Source of the DNA: Gemmatimonadetes bacterium 2013_60CM_65_52
GTDB taxonomy: Bacteria > Gemmatimonadota > Gemmatimonadetes > Gemmatimonadales > Gemmatimonadaceae
Length of the DNA: 64,000 bases
Reading direction: 5' to 3'
Assembly: GCA_002215645.1 (NCBI GenBank)
Contig: NGFI01000005.1
Location: forward strand, 364,678 to 428,677
Both the position numbers and the translations under genes were made by a program. Shown here in pieces: positions 23,856 to 33,517 of this stretch. The notes under the pieces were generated by a model. The model had not been told where the DNA came from, made no database searches, and saw nothing but the letters and a program-made list of their open reading frames with translations. Numbering within the stretch: position 1 is the stretch's first letter; every line of letters begins with the position of its first letter.

Positions 23856-26800
23856 ATGAAATTCACGAGACTCGTAGCCCTGGCGGCCGCCATGGCCTTC
23901 GCGGCTCCGCACGCGGTCCGCGCCCAAGTGAGCATCGGCACCGTCACGGGCGTGGTGCGGTCGCAGGGCGCGCCAGTCGAAGGAGCCGCCGTCACGGTGC
24001 AGGGCACCACGCTCGGCGCTCTGACGCGGACCGATGGGCGATACTCGATCGCCAACGTGCCGGCCGGTGCGCACACCATGCGCGTGATGCGGTTGGGCTT
24101 CACGATGCAGGAGCAGCGCGTCACGGTGACGGCGGGTCAAACGGCCACACTCGACTTCGAGCTCCGCACCAGTGCGGTCAAGCTCGATCAGGTGGTGGTC
24201 GTCGGCTACGGGACGCAGAGTCGTCGAGAGGTCACGGGCTCGGTGTCGAGCGTCACGAGCAGCGACATTGCCACGATGCCGGTGGCACGCGTGGATCAGG
24301 CGCTCTCGGGGCTCGTCACGGGCGTGCAGATCCAGACGACCAACGCGCAGCCCGGCGCCGAGATGCGCATCCGCGTCCGCGGCGGCAACTCGCTTCAGGG
24401 CAACAACGAGCCGCTCGTGGTCGTGGACGGCGTCATCGGCGCGGATCTGAATCAGATCAACCCGAACGACATCGAGTCCGTGGACGTGTTGAAGGACGCG
24501 TCGTCTACGGCGATCTACGGTGCGCGCGCGGCAAACGGCGTCATCCTCGTGACCACGAAGCGAGGCCAGCCCGGCTCGGTGCGCTTCAACTATTCCGCGT
24601 ACTCGGGGCGGCAGAGCGCGTCCAGGCACATCGACCTGCTCTCGGCCGACGAGTTCGCGAAGATGTTCATGCGCAACCCGAACCACGACAAGAGCATCAC
24701 CTTCGACACGACGGCATCGCTTCCCACCACGGACTGGCAAGACGTGGTGTATCGGTCGGCGCCGTTGCAGAGTCACGAGCTGCGTGTGAGTGGCACCAAC
24801 GGTGGTACGAGCGTGATGGCGAGCGCCGCACTGTATCAGCAGGACGGCATCGTTCTGAACTCGAAGTTCAATCGCGGCTCGCTCCGCTTCAATCTCGATC
24901 AGAACATCGGCAATCGGGTGCGCGCCGGTACACGAGTGACCTACAGCCACTCGGTGAACAACTTCGTGCGCGTGAACGACGGCTACGGATCTGCCGGTGG
25001 TCCCGTCACCATGATGGCGCTCCGGTTCGCGCCGACGCTTCCCGTCTATACGGCCGACGGAGGATTCACGGGTCCGTTGCTGGCCTCGCAGACGATGGAC
25101 AATCCACTCGCCATCGTGAATCTCCTCCAGAACCGGTCCACGACGGACTACTTGCTCGGCAATCTCTTCTCCGACATCGATCTCGTTACTGGATTGACCC
25201 TGCGCACCAGCGTGTCCTACACGTCGAACGACGGACTCGGGCAGCGCTACATCTCGCGTCTCCTGCGTGCCGCGCTCGGCTCCGGCCAGGCGAACCTGGA
25301 CAACGGGGCGCGCACGACGGTCCTCGCGGAAAACACCCTGACCTACAAGCGCAGCATCGGGAAGCATGACGTCACGCTGCTCGGCGGCATGACGGCGCAG
25401 GAGTTCAAGGCGACGTCGAGCGGATCGCAGGGCATCGGATTCACGAGCGATCTTCTGGGCTACAGCCGTATCAATCTGGCGGAGACCATCACCGCCTCAT
25501 CGAGCTCGTCGCGCGAACGGTTGCAGTCGTATCTCGGCCGCCTCAACTACGGGTACGCCGGCAAGTATCTCCTCACCGCCACCTTCCGTGCCGATGGCGC
25601 GAGCAAGTTCGCCACGAACAACAAGTGGGCGCGTTTTCCGTCGTTCGGCGCCGCCTGGCGTGTGAGCGACGAGGATTGGTTCGCGCGGCGCGTTCCCGCC
25701 GTCACGGAGCTCAAGCTCCGGGCGAGCACGGGCAAGACGGGCAGCGAGGCGATCAGCGCGTATCAGTCGCTCGCCGCCTGGAGCGTCGGGTCGCCCTACG
25801 ACCTCGGCGTCACCCGCTTCAACAATGGCGCGAATCCCAGCCGCAACTCGAACCCGAACCTCCGGTGGGAGACCACCAAGCAGACGGATCTCGGCTTCGA
25901 CATGGGCCTGTTCGACAACAGGGTGGGCATCACGTTCGACCAGTACCACAAGACCACGAACGATCTGCTTTACTCGAAGCAGGTGCCCTACTACACCGGC
26001 TACACCGACTACGTCACCAACATCGGCTCGGTGGAGAACAAGGGCGTCGAGATCGGCATCGACACGCGGCAGCGCGTGCGCGCGCTGGACGTCCGCTTCG
26101 GTGGCAACATCGCGTGGAATCGCAGCAAGGTGCTCGACCTGGGCGGCGACAAGGAGTTCACGCTCGACGGCGTAAACGGCTCGCTGCCGACGTTCCGTCC
26201 CGCCGCGATCGTCCGTGTGGGCGAGCCGCTCGGCAATTTTTACGGTTACATCTGGGACGGCATCTTCCAGACCGCCGCCGAAGCAGCGGCAAGCGGCCAG
26301 GCTGGCGCCGTTGCGGGCGGCATGAAGCTCCGTGACGTGAATGGCGACGGCAAGATCACGACGGACGATCGCGTGATTCTCGGCAACGCGCTACCCAAGT
26401 ACACGTTCGGGCAGAACGGTTTCTTTGGTTGGCGTGCCGTCTCGTTGAGCTACGTGCTTCGCGGCGTTCAGGGGCAGCAGGTGGTGAACCTCAACCGCCA
26501 GGGCATGGAGACGCCGGGCTCCGACGTCAACACGCTGCGCAACACGTTGAACTACTGGACGCCTGGCAGCGGGATCAACGACATGACCGGCATGGGCATC
26601 GGACCATTCAACGCCATGACGTCGCGCTGGGTGGAGGACGGCTCGTTCGTCCGCCTCCAGAACGTCACGCTCGCCTGGGATGTGCCTGCACAATACGGCA
26701 GTCGCTTCGGCACGAACAATCTCCGCGTCTACGTCAGCGGGCAAAACCTGAAGACGTGGACGAAGTACTCATGGTACGACCCCGAGGCCAGCTCGCGCGG

Positions 26801-26885
26801 CACAGGCGATCTGCAGCTCGGCTGGGACGATTCAAGCTATCCCGGTGTCCGCACGTTCACGCTCGGCCTCAACGTGGGCTTCTAA
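23856..26885 (+). CDS. SusC/RagA-type TonB-linked outer-membrane receptor
   Basis: A 1009-residue receptor with signal peptide (about residues 1-24, ending AVRAQ), carboxypeptidase-regulatory-like domain (about 26-105), plug domain starting VVVVGYGTQSRREVTG and containing LVVVDGVIG and YGARAANGVILVTTK, then the barrel. The start ATG follows GAGAGTGGGA. It is 13 bases ahead of the SusD gene, forming the second SusCD pair of the window. There are no glycosidase genes in the immediate operon; the neighbours are DUF1080 proteins on both sides. Ligand unknown. Confidence 0.93.
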   Translation: MKFTRLVALAAAMAFAAPHAVRAQVSIGTVTGVVRSQGAPVEGAAVTVQGTTLGALTRTDGRYSIANVPAGAHTMRVMRLGFTMQEQRVTVTAGQTATLDFELRTSAVKLDQVVVVGYGTQSRREVTGSVSSVTSSDIATMPVARVDQALSGLVTGVQIQTTNAQPGAEMRIRVRGGNSLQGNNEPLVVVDGVIGADLNQINPNDIESVDVLKDASSTAIYGARAANGVILVTTKRGQPGSVRFNYSAYSGRQSASRHIDLLSADEFAKMFMRNPNHDKSITFDTTASLPTTDWQDVVYRSAPLQSHELRVSGTNGGTSVMASAALYQQDGIVLNSKFNRGSLRFNLDQNIGNRVRAGTRVTYSHSVNNFVRVNDGYGSAGGPVTMMALRFAPTLPVYTADGGFTGPLLASQTMDNPLAIVNLLQNRSTTDYLLGNLFSDIDLVTGLTLRTSVSYTSNDGLGQRYISRLLRAALGSGQANLDNGARTTVLAENTLTYKRSIGKHDVTLLGGMTAQEFKATSSGSQGIGFTSDLLGYSRINLAETITASSSSSRERLQSYLGRLNYGYAGKYLLTATFRADGASKFATNNKWARFPSFGAAWRVSDEDWFARRVPAVTELKLRASTGKTGSEAISAYQSLAAWSVGSPYDLGVTRFNNGANPSRNSNPNLRWETTKQTDLGFDMGLFDNRVGITFDQYHKTTNDLLYSKQVPYYTGYTDYVTNIGSVENKGVEIGIDTRQRVRALDVRFGGNIAWNRSKVLDLGGDKEFTLDGVNGSLPTFRPAAIVRVGEPLGNFYGYIWDGIFQTAAEAAASGQAGAVAGGMKLRDVNGDGKITTDDRVILGNALPKYTFGQNGFFGWRAVSLSYVLRGVQGQQVVNLNRQGMETPGSDVNTLRNTLNYWTPGSGINDMTGMGIGPFNAMTSRWVEDGSFVRLQNVTLAWDVPAQYGSRFGTNNLRVYVSGQNLKTWTKYSWYDPEASSRGTGDLQLGWDDSSYPGVRTFTLGLNVGF

Positions 26886-26898
26886 GGAGATGACGACG

Positions 26899-28413
26899 AT
26901 GCGAATCCGTATTCTCGCGACGATCGCCGCCGGAGCCACGCTCGTGCTCGGCGGCTGCAAGGACTATCTGGTCGAAGCGCCGGAGGACTTCTTCACGCCG
27001 GCCAACTTTCCCTCAACCGAAGCCGATCTGAAGATCGCGCTTGGCGGCATCGACAACTGGTACACCGGCGGATCCAATCAGGCGTACTACATCCGCGGCT
27101 GGCCGATGATCTCCGAGGTCCCGTCGGAACAGACGATCCTCATCAACAACGTCACGGACTCGAAGTACGAGCAGGACACGTACACCTACAACTCGAACAA
27201 CGAGTGGCTGTGGCGCACGTGGAACCAGATGTACGGCGCCATCGGGCAGGCCAACCTGCTCATCGGCGCCATCCCGAACATGAAGGTGACGCAGGACGTG
27301 AAGGACAAGTACATGGGCGCGGCCAAGTTTCATCGCGCGCTCAACCACTTCAACGCGGTGCGCGTGTGGGGCGACATCCCGCTCATGAAATCCCCCATCA
27401 CGGACTTCGCCGTGGCCAACGACATCGTACGGTCGCCAATGGCGGAGGTCTACGCCTCCATCGCGCAGGATCTCGAGGACGCGGTCAAGCTGCTTCCCGT
27501 GAAGTGGTCGGATTCGGCGACGCCGGACGACGGGCGTCCCACCCGCGGCGCGGCGGGCACCATGCTCGCGGACGTGTACGCGAACATGTCCGGTACGATC
27601 ATCAATCAGAACAAATGGGCCAACGCCGCCGCGGCGGCCAAGGCGGTGATCGACAGCAAGGCGTACACGCTCGTGCCGAACTTCGGCGATCTATGGCTGG
27701 TCAAGAACAAGAACGGGCCGGAGCACATCTACTCCATCCAGTTCGAGGGATTGATTCGCAACCTGTTCACGAGCCAGTCGCGGCCGAGCGGCATCGGCGC
27801 GGAGTCGGGCATCAACTATTGGTGCACGACGCCGGAGTTCATGGACTCGTATTCCGACACCGACCTGCGAAAGAAGGTGACGTTCCTGACGCAGGTCACT
27901 GTTGGCGCCACGACCTACAACTACGACACGCGAGGCAGCGTGAAGGGCTTCGGCGACAAGAGCCCGCGCTTCCCGCGCCCATTGCCGTATTACGGAAAGT
28001 TCTATGACAACGGTGGGCAATCCATCGCCCTGAACAGCGGCCGCTCGAACCTCAATTGGCCGGTGTACCGCTATGCCGAAACGCTGCTGCTACACGCCGA
28101 GGCGGAGAACGAGGCGAATGGTCCGGCCGCGGCGTATGCGTCGATCAATGCCGTGCGCACGCGCGCGGGGTTGCCGGCACTTGCCGGACTCACGCAGACA
28201 CAGTTCCGCGATGCCGTGCGTCAGGAGCGGAGCTGGGAGCTCGCCTTCGAGTCGAAGCACCTGTTCGATCTCAAGCGGTGGGGGACGTACAGCGCGGTCA
28301 TCGGCGCCGATCCCGTGTCGAAGACGGGGTGGAAGCCAACGAATTTTTGGGCGGCCATTCCACAGCACGAGATCGATATCAACTCTGGGATCAAGCAAAA
28401 CCCGGGATACTAG
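26899..28413 (+). CDS. SusD/RagB-type outer-membrane glycan-binding lipoprotein
   Basis: A 504-residue SusD homologue with lipobox LVLGGC (Cys about residue 19). It shows the usual SusD helical core (FHRALNHFNAVRVWGDIPLM), a RYAETLLLHAEAENEANG segment, RQERSWELAFESKHLFDLKRW near the end, and a terminal NPGY. The start was set at the second ATG because AAGGAG lies nine bases before it, whereas the earlier in-frame ATG abuts that ribosome-binding site. It partners the receptor encoded just upstream. Confidence 0.92.
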   Translation: MRIRILATIAAGATLVLGGCKDYLVEAPEDFFTPANFPSTEADLKIALGGIDNWYTGGSNQAYYIRGWPMISEVPSEQTILINNVTDSKYEQDTYTYNSNNEWLWRTWNQMYGAIGQANLLIGAIPNMKVTQDVKDKYMGAAKFHRALNHFNAVRVWGDIPLMKSPITDFAVANDIVRSPMAEVYASIAQDLEDAVKLLPVKWSDSATPDDGRPTRGAAGTMLADVYANMSGTIINQNKWANAAAAAKAVIDSKAYTLVPNFGDLWLVKNKNGPEHIYSIQFEGLIRNLFTSQSRPSGIGAESGINYWCTTPEFMDSYSDTDLRKKVTFLTQVTVGATTYNYDTRGSVKGFGDKSPRFPRPLPYYGKFYDNGGQSIALNSGRSNLNWPVYRYAETLLLHAEAENEANGPAAAYASINAVRTRAGLPALAGLTQTQFRDAVRQERSWELAFESKHLFDLKRWGTYSAVIGADPVSKTGWKPTNFWAAIPQHEIDINSGIKQNPGY

Positions 28414-28507
28414 CCGTAGCGGTGCCCGACCGGGCGATCGGATGTGTCCACTCTGAGACTCGAGCGCCCAACCGGGCCCCCGCGGTTCTAGAGGCGACGG
28501 AAAGCTG

Positions 28508-28584
28508 AATGAACCACAGAGAACACAGAGAGCACAGAGCTTTCTTTTTTGAAGGCAAAGCCTCTGTGTCCTCTGTGGTTCATT
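28508..28584. repeat. Inverted repeat of the CACAGAG/CTCTGTG family
   Basis: Arms 28508-28530 and 28562-28584 are complementary over 23 bases with one mismatch, with a T-rich loop. The arms share the ACCACAGAG...CTCTGTGGT design and the GAATnAACCACAGA outer end with the element at 20566. It lies between convergent genes, where it could act as a bidirectional terminator. Confidence 0.85.
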
Positions 28585-28629
28585 TGCAGTTGATGAATCA
28601 GGGGCGGAGAGTCCCGGAGTGGGCGCTGT

Positions 28630-29388
28630 TTAGAGTTCGCGCACCCAGATATTTCTGAACGAGATCGGCGGGCTCGGGTCGCCGTGTGCCTGAAGCCTGA
28701 TGGGCGCCGCTCCGTGCGCCTTGTACGACGGCAGTCCGATGTACTGCGTCGTGCCCTTGAGCGCGAAGTCGTTCTGCACGAGCACGCCGTTGTGCAGCAC
28801 GGTGACGCGCGCGGGAGACTTGAGCGTGCCGTCGGCATTGAACGTCGGTGCCGTCCAGACCACGTCGTACACGTTCCACTCACCCGGCTTGCGCATCGCG
28901 TTCACGAGCGGCGGATTCTGCTTGTACATGCTTCCCGCCTGGCCGTTCACGTACGTCGTGTTGTTGTACGAGTCCATGATCTGGAGCTCGTAGCCGCCAT
29001 CTTCCGTCGCGGCCAGAAACACGCCGCTGTTGCCGCGCGCCTGGCCGCTACCGGTGACGTTCGTCGGGACGCGCCACTCGACGTGGAGCTGATAGTTCGT
29101 GAAGAGGCGCTTCGTCTCGATGTCGCCCGCCTTCTTGTTTACGGTCATCACGCCCTTCGACACCGTCCAGCCGGCCGGACCTCCGCCCCGCGCGGACTTC
29201 CACTCGTCGAGGTTGCGGCCGTCGAACAGCTGGATGGCGTCGGACGGCGCGTCGCCGCACTTGGCGGCCGGCGTGACGATCTTCGGCACGGGAGACCACA
29301 CTTCCGTCTCCTCGGGCTTGGTGGGATTCTGCGCGCTGGCGCAGATGGGAATGACCAGCGCGAGCGCGCAGAGCAGCGGGCGATTCAT
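28630..29388 (-). CDS. Secreted DUF1080 (3-keto-disaccharide hydrolase) protein
   Basis: A 252-residue protein with signal peptide (about residues 1-20, ending CASAQ) and one DUF1080 domain. Typical segments are AIQLFDGRNLDEWKS, NYQLHVEWRVPTN, GNSGVFLAATEDGGYELQIMD, KPGEWNVYDVVWTAP and ISFRNIWVREL at the C-terminus. Probable role is hydrolysis of 3-keto-glycosides in the periplasm. It lies last in a minus-strand operon after a glycogen-debranching-type enzyme and TreZ; its ATG overlaps the stop of the debranching gene by four bases. It differs from the other DUF1080 protein in lacking a lipobox. Confidence 0.88.
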   Translation of the reverse strand: MNRPLLCALALVIPICASAQNPTKPEETEVWSPVPKIVTPAAKCGDAPSDAIQLFDGRNLDEWKSARGGGPAGWTVSKGVMTVNKKAGDIETKRLFTNYQLHVEWRVPTNVTGSGQARGNSGVFLAATEDGGYELQIMDSYNNTTYVNGQAGSMYKQNPPLVNAMRKPGEWNVYDVVWTAPTFNADGTLKSPARVTVLHNGVLVQNDFALKGTTQYIGLPSYKAHGAAPIRLQAHGDPSPPISFRNIWVREL

Positions 29389-31448
29389 GATCGATGCGGT
29401 GGTGAGGGAGCGGGTTCTGTCAGCCTCCAAGCCCGAAGAAGTTCGGCGACGCTCCACGCCTGCGCAATGCACCCCCGCGGCGCGTATGGCGGATCCGCGT
29501 CGAAGATCTCCGCCACGCTTCCGACGCCGAAGTCATCCATGTGGGACACCAGGCCGACGAGCGCAGCACGAGCTCCTGCAAGGTCGTCGGGATGCACGCG
29601 CAGCCACGCATCCACGAATGGCCCGATGAGCCACGCCCACACCGTACCCTGGTGGTATGCGGCGTCGCGCGCGCGAAGGTCGCCGAAGTAGCGCGACTTG
29701 TACTCCGGGTGCGCGGGCGTGAGTGACCGGAGGCCCACCGGCGTCACGAGCCGTTGGCGTACGACCTCGATCACGTCGTTCCACCGTGATTCGTCGAGCA
29801 CCGGATGCTCGAGCGAGATCGAGAGGAGCTGGTTGGGCCGGCAGGCGGGATCGTTGACGCCGCCGTCGCCGTCGATGACGTCGAACAGATGGCCCGCCTC
29901 CGGATTCCAGAACCGCTTGTTGAACGACTCCCGGATGACGGCGGCCAGCGCGTCCAACTTTTCAGCGTCGGCGGCGTTCTTCGCCTCCCGCTCGAACGAC
30001 GCGAGCAGCCGCACCGCGTTGTACCAGAGCGCATTGATCTCGACGGCCTTCCCCCTGCGCGGCGTCACCACCCAGCCATCCACTTTTGCATCCATCCAGG
30101 TGAGCTGATAGCCCTCCGCGCCCTGGCGGAGCAGCGAGTCGGACGGATCCATGCCGATGCCGAACCGCGTGCCGCCCACGTGACACGCGATGATTTCTCG
30201 AAGGCGCGGCAGGACGGTGTCGAGCGTTCGCCGGTCGGCTGTCTTCTTCACGTACCGGTCGATGGCATGGAAGAACCAGAGCGTCGCGTCGGCGGTGTGA
30301 TACAGTCCCTCGTTGGCGCCGTCGGGGAACATGTTCGGAATGAGGCCGTCGCGAACGTAGTGCGCGAACGTCCGGAGGATGTATCCCGCTTCGCGGTACC
30401 GCCCCGTCGCCAGCGTCAGTCCCTCGAGACTGATCATCGTGTCGCGGCCCCAGTCCGTGAACCAGTGATAGCCCGCGATCACGGTGCGAGTCTCGTCGCC
30501 GAGCGCCTTCGCTCGGGCAGCATCTTCCGGACGGCCCACAGGAGTGATCACGAACTGATCGGCTGCGAGTACGAGACGCTCCACCGTATTGTCGCTCTCG
30601 GCCTTGGCCAGACCGAGCAGGTCGCGCCGGCGGCGTCGCTCTGCCTCCTGCGCGTCGGCAAATGGGATGCGCTCGAAGGCCGCCCACAACTCCGTGGAAG
30701 CGATGAGCGTGGCCGGTTGGTCCTGGGACAGGGTGAGCTGAAAGGCGCCCGGGCTCTTCACCTCGCCGACCCACTCGTAGCCGCGATCCTTCTCGACTCG
30801 ATAGGCGACTTCGCCGAGCGTCGCCATTTCCTCCGTGTAGGACGTCGGCGCATCCGGGCTCAGCAGGCGAAGCGGCGGCAGCGTTCCCTCCGCCTGGATC
30901 TCGAGGCGGCTCGGAGCCAGCTGAGTGCATTGCATCGCCGGATGCGAGGACTTGACGGTTCCCTCGTACGAGCGGAAATGAATGAAGGGCCGCAGCGTCA
31001 GCGTGGCGCGCGCTGCATTCATCAGGCGGAAGGAGACGTAGACCGTGTTCTGGCCGTATGGCAGCACCACGCGCTTCTCCAGGCGGATGCCCTCCACCTC
31101 GAACTCCCAGACCGGAAGCCCGAGCTCCAGCCGGAAGTCCCGCATGATCGTTTCGCCCGGGGACTTCGGTCCCGTCACCTCTCGCTCTTCGCCGCTGAGC
31201 GGTATGTCGCGCCCGTCGGCGAGATGGAGCGTGACGCCGAGGTCCTGAAGCATCACGATGCGCCCGAATGGCGAGGGTAGCGCGGCGATGAGGTAGCCGT
31301 GATACTTGCGCGTCATGACGTCGGCCGTCGTGCCGGAGGCGTAGCCGCCCAGCCCATTCGTCACGAGCCATTCATGCGACAGCAGGGCGCGTTTCTGCGC
31401 ACCCTGTTCACCCACCCACGCCGGCCGATGCATGAGGATGTCGCTCAT
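29385..31448 (-). CDS. Amylo-alpha-1,6-glucosidase (glycogen-debranching-type, GH133)
   Basis: A 687-residue cytoplasmic enzyme. An N-terminal glycogen-debranching beta domain (about 15-300, with SHEWLVTNGLGGYASGT and RKYHGYLIAAL) is followed by an (alpha/alpha)6 catalytic domain containing AGYHWFTDWGRDTMISLEGL, ANEGLYHTADATLWF and AAYHQGTVWAWLIGPF. It removes alpha-1,6-linked glucose from glycogen or limit dextrins. The start at the ATG on 31446-31448 overlaps the TreZ stop by ATGA. Together with TreZ it fits turnover of glycogen or maltooligosaccharides, although the debranching action would supply linear chains and TreY is not in the window. Confidence 0.9.
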   Translation of the reverse strand: MSDILMHRPAWVGEQGAQKRALLSHEWLVTNGLGGYASGTTADVMTRKYHGYLIAALPSPFGRIVMLQDLGVTLHLADGRDIPLSGEEREVTGPKSPGETIMRDFRLELGLPVWEFEVEGIRLEKRVVLPYGQNTVYVSFRLMNAARATLTLRPFIHFRSYEGTVKSSHPAMQCTQLAPSRLEIQAEGTLPPLRLLSPDAPTSYTEEMATLGEVAYRVEKDRGYEWVGEVKSPGAFQLTLSQDQPATLIASTELWAAFERIPFADAQEAERRRRRDLLGLAKAESDNTVERLVLAADQFVITPVGRPEDAARAKALGDETRTVIAGYHWFTDWGRDTMISLEGLTLATGRYREAGYILRTFAHYVRDGLIPNMFPDGANEGLYHTADATLWFFHAIDRYVKKTADRRTLDTVLPRLREIIACHVGGTRFGIGMDPSDSLLRQGAEGYQLTWMDAKVDGWVVTPRRGKAVEINALWYNAVRLLASFEREAKNAADAEKLDALAAVIRESFNKRFWNPEAGHLFDVIDGDGGVNDPACRPNQLLSISLEHPVLDESRWNDVIEVVRQRLVTPVGLRSLTPAHPEYKSRYFGDLRARDAAYHQGTVWAWLIGPFVDAWLRVHPDDLAGARAALVGLVSHMDDFGVGSVAEIFDADPPYAPRGCIAQAWSVAELLRAWRLTEPAPSPPHRS

Positions 31449-33322
31449 TCCGGTCGCTCCGATGGCGGCGCCGGCCGCAGTAGCACCGCGCTGTCGCCGT
31501 GCAGTGTCCAGTCCGACATGGCGGCATCGAGTGGTGGCTGTCCGAGACCGCCGTAGCGCACGTCGTCCGATGACCACAACAGTTGCCACCGCCCACGCCA
31601 CGGCGGCGCGAGCAGCGGTTCCGGCATGATGAAGAGGTGCAGGGGACGTCCGAAGTTCATCACGAGGAGCCGGTCGTCGCCCTGTTCTCCAAAGAAGCGG
31701 AGCACGAACGCGTCCACGCTGAGCGCGGCACCATCCACGCTGCCCGGACGTGGCTGGCTGAGCACGGGATCATTCCGCCGCAGGGAGATGAGGTCGCGAT
31801 GCAGTGCGTAGATCTCCGCGTGCTTCATGCGCTCGGTGTGGTCGAGCTTCGATCGCACGAACGTCGCCGGCTCACCGGGGTCCGGCGGCGTCGTATCAGG
31901 AAGCTGCGCGGCGATCGACCGAAACTGGCTCAGGAACCTGGCGCGCCCGTCCCATACCAGCCGCATCAGCGCATCACCGTGATCGGCAAAGTAGAGAAAG
32001 GGTGTGGATGCGCCGAACTCCTGTCCCTGAAACAGCATCGGCGTCTGGGGGCCGAGGAGCAGGAGGGCGGTCATTGCGCGCACGCGACGGACGCTGGCCA
32101 CGCGCTGGAGGCGGTCTCCATGGAACGAATTCGCCACCTGATCGTGGTTCTCGAGGAAGTGGACGAATTGCGACGGAGCAAGGTCGAGTCCCGGCACGCC
32201 GCGCGTCGCCTTCTGCCACCGATAGAATTGGCCCTGATAGAGAAAGCCGTACTTTGCCGCGGCGACAAATTCCGACGCAGCGCCCGCGTAATCGGTGTAG
32301 TACGCCTCGTCGCGCCCGCTGAGCGCCACCATGGCGCTGTGATGCCAGTCGTCGTTCCACGCGGCGTCCATGCCATAGCCGCCTTCGTCGAGCGGACGCA
32401 GCAGCCGAACGTCCTGTGACTCGTTCTCCGCCACGATGAAGATGTCGCGCGGCAGCGCGGCGTCTCGAGCCACGCGCGTCAGCTCCGCGAGGATGTGCGG
32501 ATCGGATTCGTCATAGATGTTCTGCGTCGCGTCCACGCGCAGGCCGTCCATGTGAAACTCGCGGATCCAGTAAGCCGCATTGGCGAGCAGGAATTCGCGC
32601 GTTCCCGCGGCGCCTTCGCCGTCGAAGTTGATCGCATTGCCCCAATCGGTGTGATGCCGCGCACTGAAGTACGTGTCGGAGAACTGCGTGACGTAGTTGC
32701 CGTCGGGGCCGAAGTGATTGTAGACGACATCGAGAATCACGCCGAGCCCGAGCGAGTGCGCGCGGTCCACGAAGCGGCGGACGTCGTCCGGCGTACCATA
32801 GAGATGCGACGGCGCGAAGAGATCCACGCCGTCGTAACCCCAGCCGAAGCGGCCGGAGAACTCCGCCAAGGGCATGACCTCGATCATCGTGATACCGAGC
32901 TCGGCGAGCGCCGGGAGCTGCTCGATGGCGGCAGTCCACGTGCCCTCGGTCGTGAATGTGCCCACATGCAGCTCGTACAGCACCGGCGAGTGACGCGTTG
33001 GCCCGGGCCAGCCGCGGTCGCTCCACTCGAACGCCGAGGGATCGATGATCTCCGACGGGCCATGCGGCCCTTCGGGTTGAAAGCGCGATGCCGGGTCCGG
33101 AAAGGGTCCGTCACCGTCGAGGAGAAAGCGGTAGCGATCGCCTGCCTGTGCTTGGGACACGAGCCCGGAGAAATAGCCGTTCTCTTCGCGCTTCAACTGA
33201 ACGCACTGCTGCGTGTCATGAGCGGCTCCGCTCTGAAGCTTTATTTCGACGGTTCGGCGTCGGGGCGCCCACACGCGAAAGTGAACGCCGCCCCCGGGGG
33301 CGACCTCGGCGCCGATGGGCAT
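31445..33322 (-). CDS. treZ: Malto-oligosyltrehalose trehalohydrolase
   Basis: A GH13 enzyme of about 625 residues that releases trehalose from maltooligosyl-trehalose. An N-terminal CBM48-type domain begins PIGAEVAPGGGVHFRVWAPR. The catalytic barrel has the four GH13 regions: DVVYNHFG, GLRVDATQNI (nucleophile Asp), FIVAENES (acid/base Glu) and FLENHDQV. WGYDGVDLFAPSHLYG is characteristic of TreZ. The start is uncertain: the ATG at 33320-33322 is used because homologues begin close to this point, but its ribosome-binding site is poor and a start slightly upstream is possible. No treY or treS gene is visible nearby. Confidence 0.87.
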   Translation of the reverse strand: MPIGAEVAPGGGVHFRVWAPRRRTVEIKLQSGAAHDTQQCVQLKREENGYFSGLVSQAQAGDRYRFLLDGDGPFPDPASRFQPEGPHGPSEIIDPSAFEWSDRGWPGPTRHSPVLYELHVGTFTTEGTWTAAIEQLPALAELGITMIEVMPLAEFSGRFGWGYDGVDLFAPSHLYGTPDDVRRFVDRAHSLGLGVILDVVYNHFGPDGNYVTQFSDTYFSARHHTDWGNAINFDGEGAAGTREFLLANAAYWIREFHMDGLRVDATQNIYDESDPHILAELTRVARDAALPRDIFIVAENESQDVRLLRPLDEGGYGMDAAWNDDWHHSAMVALSGRDEAYYTDYAGAASEFVAAAKYGFLYQGQFYRWQKATRGVPGLDLAPSQFVHFLENHDQVANSFHGDRLQRVASVRRVRAMTALLLLGPQTPMLFQGQEFGASTPFLYFADHGDALMRLVWDGRARFLSQFRSIAAQLPDTTPPDPGEPATFVRSKLDHTERMKHAEIYALHRDLISLRRNDPVLSQPRPGSVDGAALSVDAFVLRFFGEQGDDRLLVMNFGRPLHLFIMPEPLLAPPWRGRWQLLWSSDDVRYGGLGQPPLDAAMSDWTLHGDSAVLLRPAPPSERPE

Positions 33323-33468
33323 GCGTCGCCAGGAGAGCGGAGACTGGGTCGAGTTCGTCAAAGGCGCGGTCGTGCTGAAGTGCTGTGGGCCTTCGCAGGA
33401 TTCGCGCTCACGACTGCAAGGCAGGCTCTGCCGCGCGGCGGAACGAGGCCTTTGAGTCACATACGACG

Positions 33469-33494
33469 AGGGGACCTCTTTCGAGGTCCCCTCA
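33469..33494. terminator. Perfect 11-bp hairpin between SusD and TreZ genes
   Basis: GAGGGGACCTC and GAGGTCCCCTC flank a TTTC loop without mismatch. It lies 24 bases past the SusD stop codon on the minus strand. There is no strong T-tract, but the stem is stable enough to separate the SusCD unit from the treZ operon. Confidence 0.7.
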
Positions 33495-33517
33495 CCAGCG
33501 GCGACTGAAGCTGGACG

